DNA of 7,924 nt, from assembly GCA_947483545.1 (NCBI GenBank), contig CANKNP010000250.1:1-7924 (forward strand). Direction: 5' to 3'. Made by a program: the position numbers and the translations under genes. The notes beneath the pieces were generated by a model. The model saw only the letters and a list, made by a program, of their open reading frames with translations. It had not been told where the DNA came from and searched no databases. Source of the DNA: Deltaproteobacteria bacterium (GTDB taxonomy: Bacteria > Myxococcota > UBA796 > SXON01). Below are positions 7,020 to 7,924 of this stretch, piece by piece (the first letter of the stretch is position 1; every line of letters starts with the position of its first letter).

Positions 7020-7924
7020 TCAGAGCTCGCCTCGAACCCCGACGAGCGGGATGAAGCCCGGCCCGTGCACCTGCTCCACCTCGTCGTAGTCATAGCTCCA
7101 GGCGAGGTACATGACGTTTCCGGGCTGCGGGACGTACCAGGCCTCCAAATAGGGGGTCAGGCTGAAATCGTGAAAGGTGATGCGATGTTCAAAGTGGAGG
7201 TCTACCTTCTGGTAGGTGGGCAAGCGCTCGCTGTTCTCGGCCCCGAACACGGGCTCATAGCTGTCCGAAGCCGCGAGATAGCGCCCGTCGGTGATCGGCG
7301 TGTAGGGGAGCCCCGCCGAGATTCGATAGCGTAGGCCCAGGTTCCAATTGGGGCGAAAAGTCCAACTTACGACCAGATTGACGGCGAACGGCTGATCGTA
7401 ATCGGACCGAACCCAACCCCCCGCGCCATCCTCCAGCTTCGATTCGGACAGATCCACCGACGCCCAGGCGAAGAATCGATCCCGCAGGCGGTACCGTGTG
7501 CTGAACGAGCCGCCCCACGCCCGGCTCCCGACACCGCCGACCGGCGCCTCGCCGACATCCTCGGTGATGACATCCTCGCCCCACTTGACCCACCCGTCGA
7601 GCGAGAGCTCCCACCGCCCGGCGATCGCCTGGTCGAGCCCCGCGGCAATTTGGTAGCTGCGGGTGGGCGGGAGGGTTGGATCGCCGAGGGTCGGGGACAG
7701 TTGCGTCGCGGTCGGGAACTGGCTGTACAACCCCGTGGCGGCGCGCACAAACGTGTCAGCCGCCGGGTGGATGCGCAGCGCGAGGCGAGGGTCCACCACG
7801 ACGCGCGCCGTGAGCGAGTCGGCGAGCATCCGCACGCCGGGCTGCACCCGCACGATGCCCGGCTCCCAGCGCGGCTCCACGAACGTAGCGGCTTTGACCC
7901 GCTGAATCGCCTCATGGGCCGAGA
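7020..7924 (-). CDS. TonB-dependent receptor-like outer-membrane beta-barrel (5' end beyond the window)
   Basis: The frame is open to the right edge, and the 300 visible residues are the C-terminal part of a larger protein. They show the alternating aromatic/polar strands and turn-rich loops of an outer-membrane barrel. Examples are ATFVEPRW, PGVRMLAD, VDPRLALRIHPAADTFVRAA, GLYSQFP, YQIAAGLDQAI, WELSLDGWVKWGEDVI, FFAWASVDLSESKLED, QPFAVNLVVSWTF, GLRYRISAGLPYTPI and YQKVDLHFEHRI. The order (the GLYSQFP loop, a WELSLDGW strand, the SAGLPYTP turn) matches the last strands of TonB-dependent receptors. These import siderophores, vitamins or glycans using TonB energy. The plug domain and TonB box would lie to the right, so the substrate cannot be predicted. 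The last residue is Leu rather than the usual Phe. The gene ends within a possible 4-bp overlap with the GT9 start, implying one transcript. Confidence 0.85.
   Translation of the reverse strand, partial: SAHEAIQRVKAATFVEPRWEPGIVRVQPGVRMLADSLTARVVVDPRLALRIHPAADTFVRAATGLYSQFPTATQLSPTLGDPTLPPTRSYQIAAGLDQAIAGRWELSLDGWVKWGEDVITEDVGEAPVGGVGSRAWGGSFSTRYRLRDRFFAWASVDLSESKLEDGAGGWVRSDYDQPFAVNLVVSWTFRPNWNLGLRYRISAGLPYTPITDGRYLAASDSYEPVFGAENSERLPTYQKVDLHFEHRITFHDFSLTPYLEAWYVPQPGNVMYLAWSYDYDEVEQVHGPGFIPLVGVRGEL
7021..7033 (-). promoter_or_regulatory. Possible coupled start of the GT9 gene: GAGG plus CTG overlapping a TGA
   Basis: On the minus strand GAGG (7033-7030) is followed 6 bases later by CTG (7023-7021), which is in frame with the GT9 gene. 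This CTG overlaps the TGA (7022-7020) of the upstream gene as CTGA, the same arrangement as the common ATGA overlap. Starting here adds eight residues (LTAGPILF, the first read as Met) and restores the first beta strand. CTG starts are rare, so this is a suggestion. Confidence 0.45.

Noticed and set aside
5938..7089. A 383-codon plus-strand open frame across the kinase end and the GT9 gene.
   Set aside because: It overlaps the kinase tail in another frame and runs antisense to the GT9 motifs. Its composition is Arg/Pro-rich.
1..7924. A CRISPR array, tRNA or rRNA gene, or integrase/transposase gene linked to the defence locus.
   Set aside because: No regularly spaced repeats, no tRNA-like cloverleaf noticed by eye, and no recombinase or transposase motifs in any convincing frame.

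Overview
The window is GC-rich bacterial DNA. It holds six protein-coding genes, two of them cut by the window edges, and I see no RNA genes, integrases or CRISPR arrays. A bacterial Ser/Thr kinase with a proline-rich stalk and an extracytoplasmic beta-sandwich-like tail, a secreted DUF547 protein, an outer-membrane TonB-type barrel and a GT9 sugar transferase together suggest a Gram-negative, probably Myxococcota/deltaproteobacterial-type host. That placement is inference from gene content only.

Left region (1-3016, minus strand): one continuous frame of 1005 codons running off the left edge encodes a SNF2-type helicase that I recognise as DrmD, the signature gene of class 1 DISARM anti-phage defence. 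As drmD is usually the first gene of that operon, the methylase and drmA/B/C genes would be expected beyond position 1. They are not in this window.

Divergent gap (3017-3191): 175 bp separating drmD from rightward genes, carrying three perfect tandem copies of a 7-bp unit. It is the probable edge of the defence locus.

Middle region (3192-6145, plus strand): a DUF547 protein with a short signal peptide, a PssD/Alg14-like glycosyltransferase subunit whose C-terminus departs from the family, and a complete membrane-anchored Ser/Thr kinase. They are closely spaced (34 and 55 bp) and could be co-transcribed.

Right region (6181-7924, minus strand): the 3' part of a TonB-dependent-receptor-like beta-barrel gene, followed by a GT9 (heptosyltransferase-type) gene that seems translationally coupled to it.

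The main unexplained structure is a 38-bp palindromic repeat present twice (4382-4419 and 6583-6620, 35/38 identical, 28 bp perfect). One copy supplies the stop codon of the pssD-like gene. The other sits in frame inside the GT9 coding sequence and adds about 13 residues.
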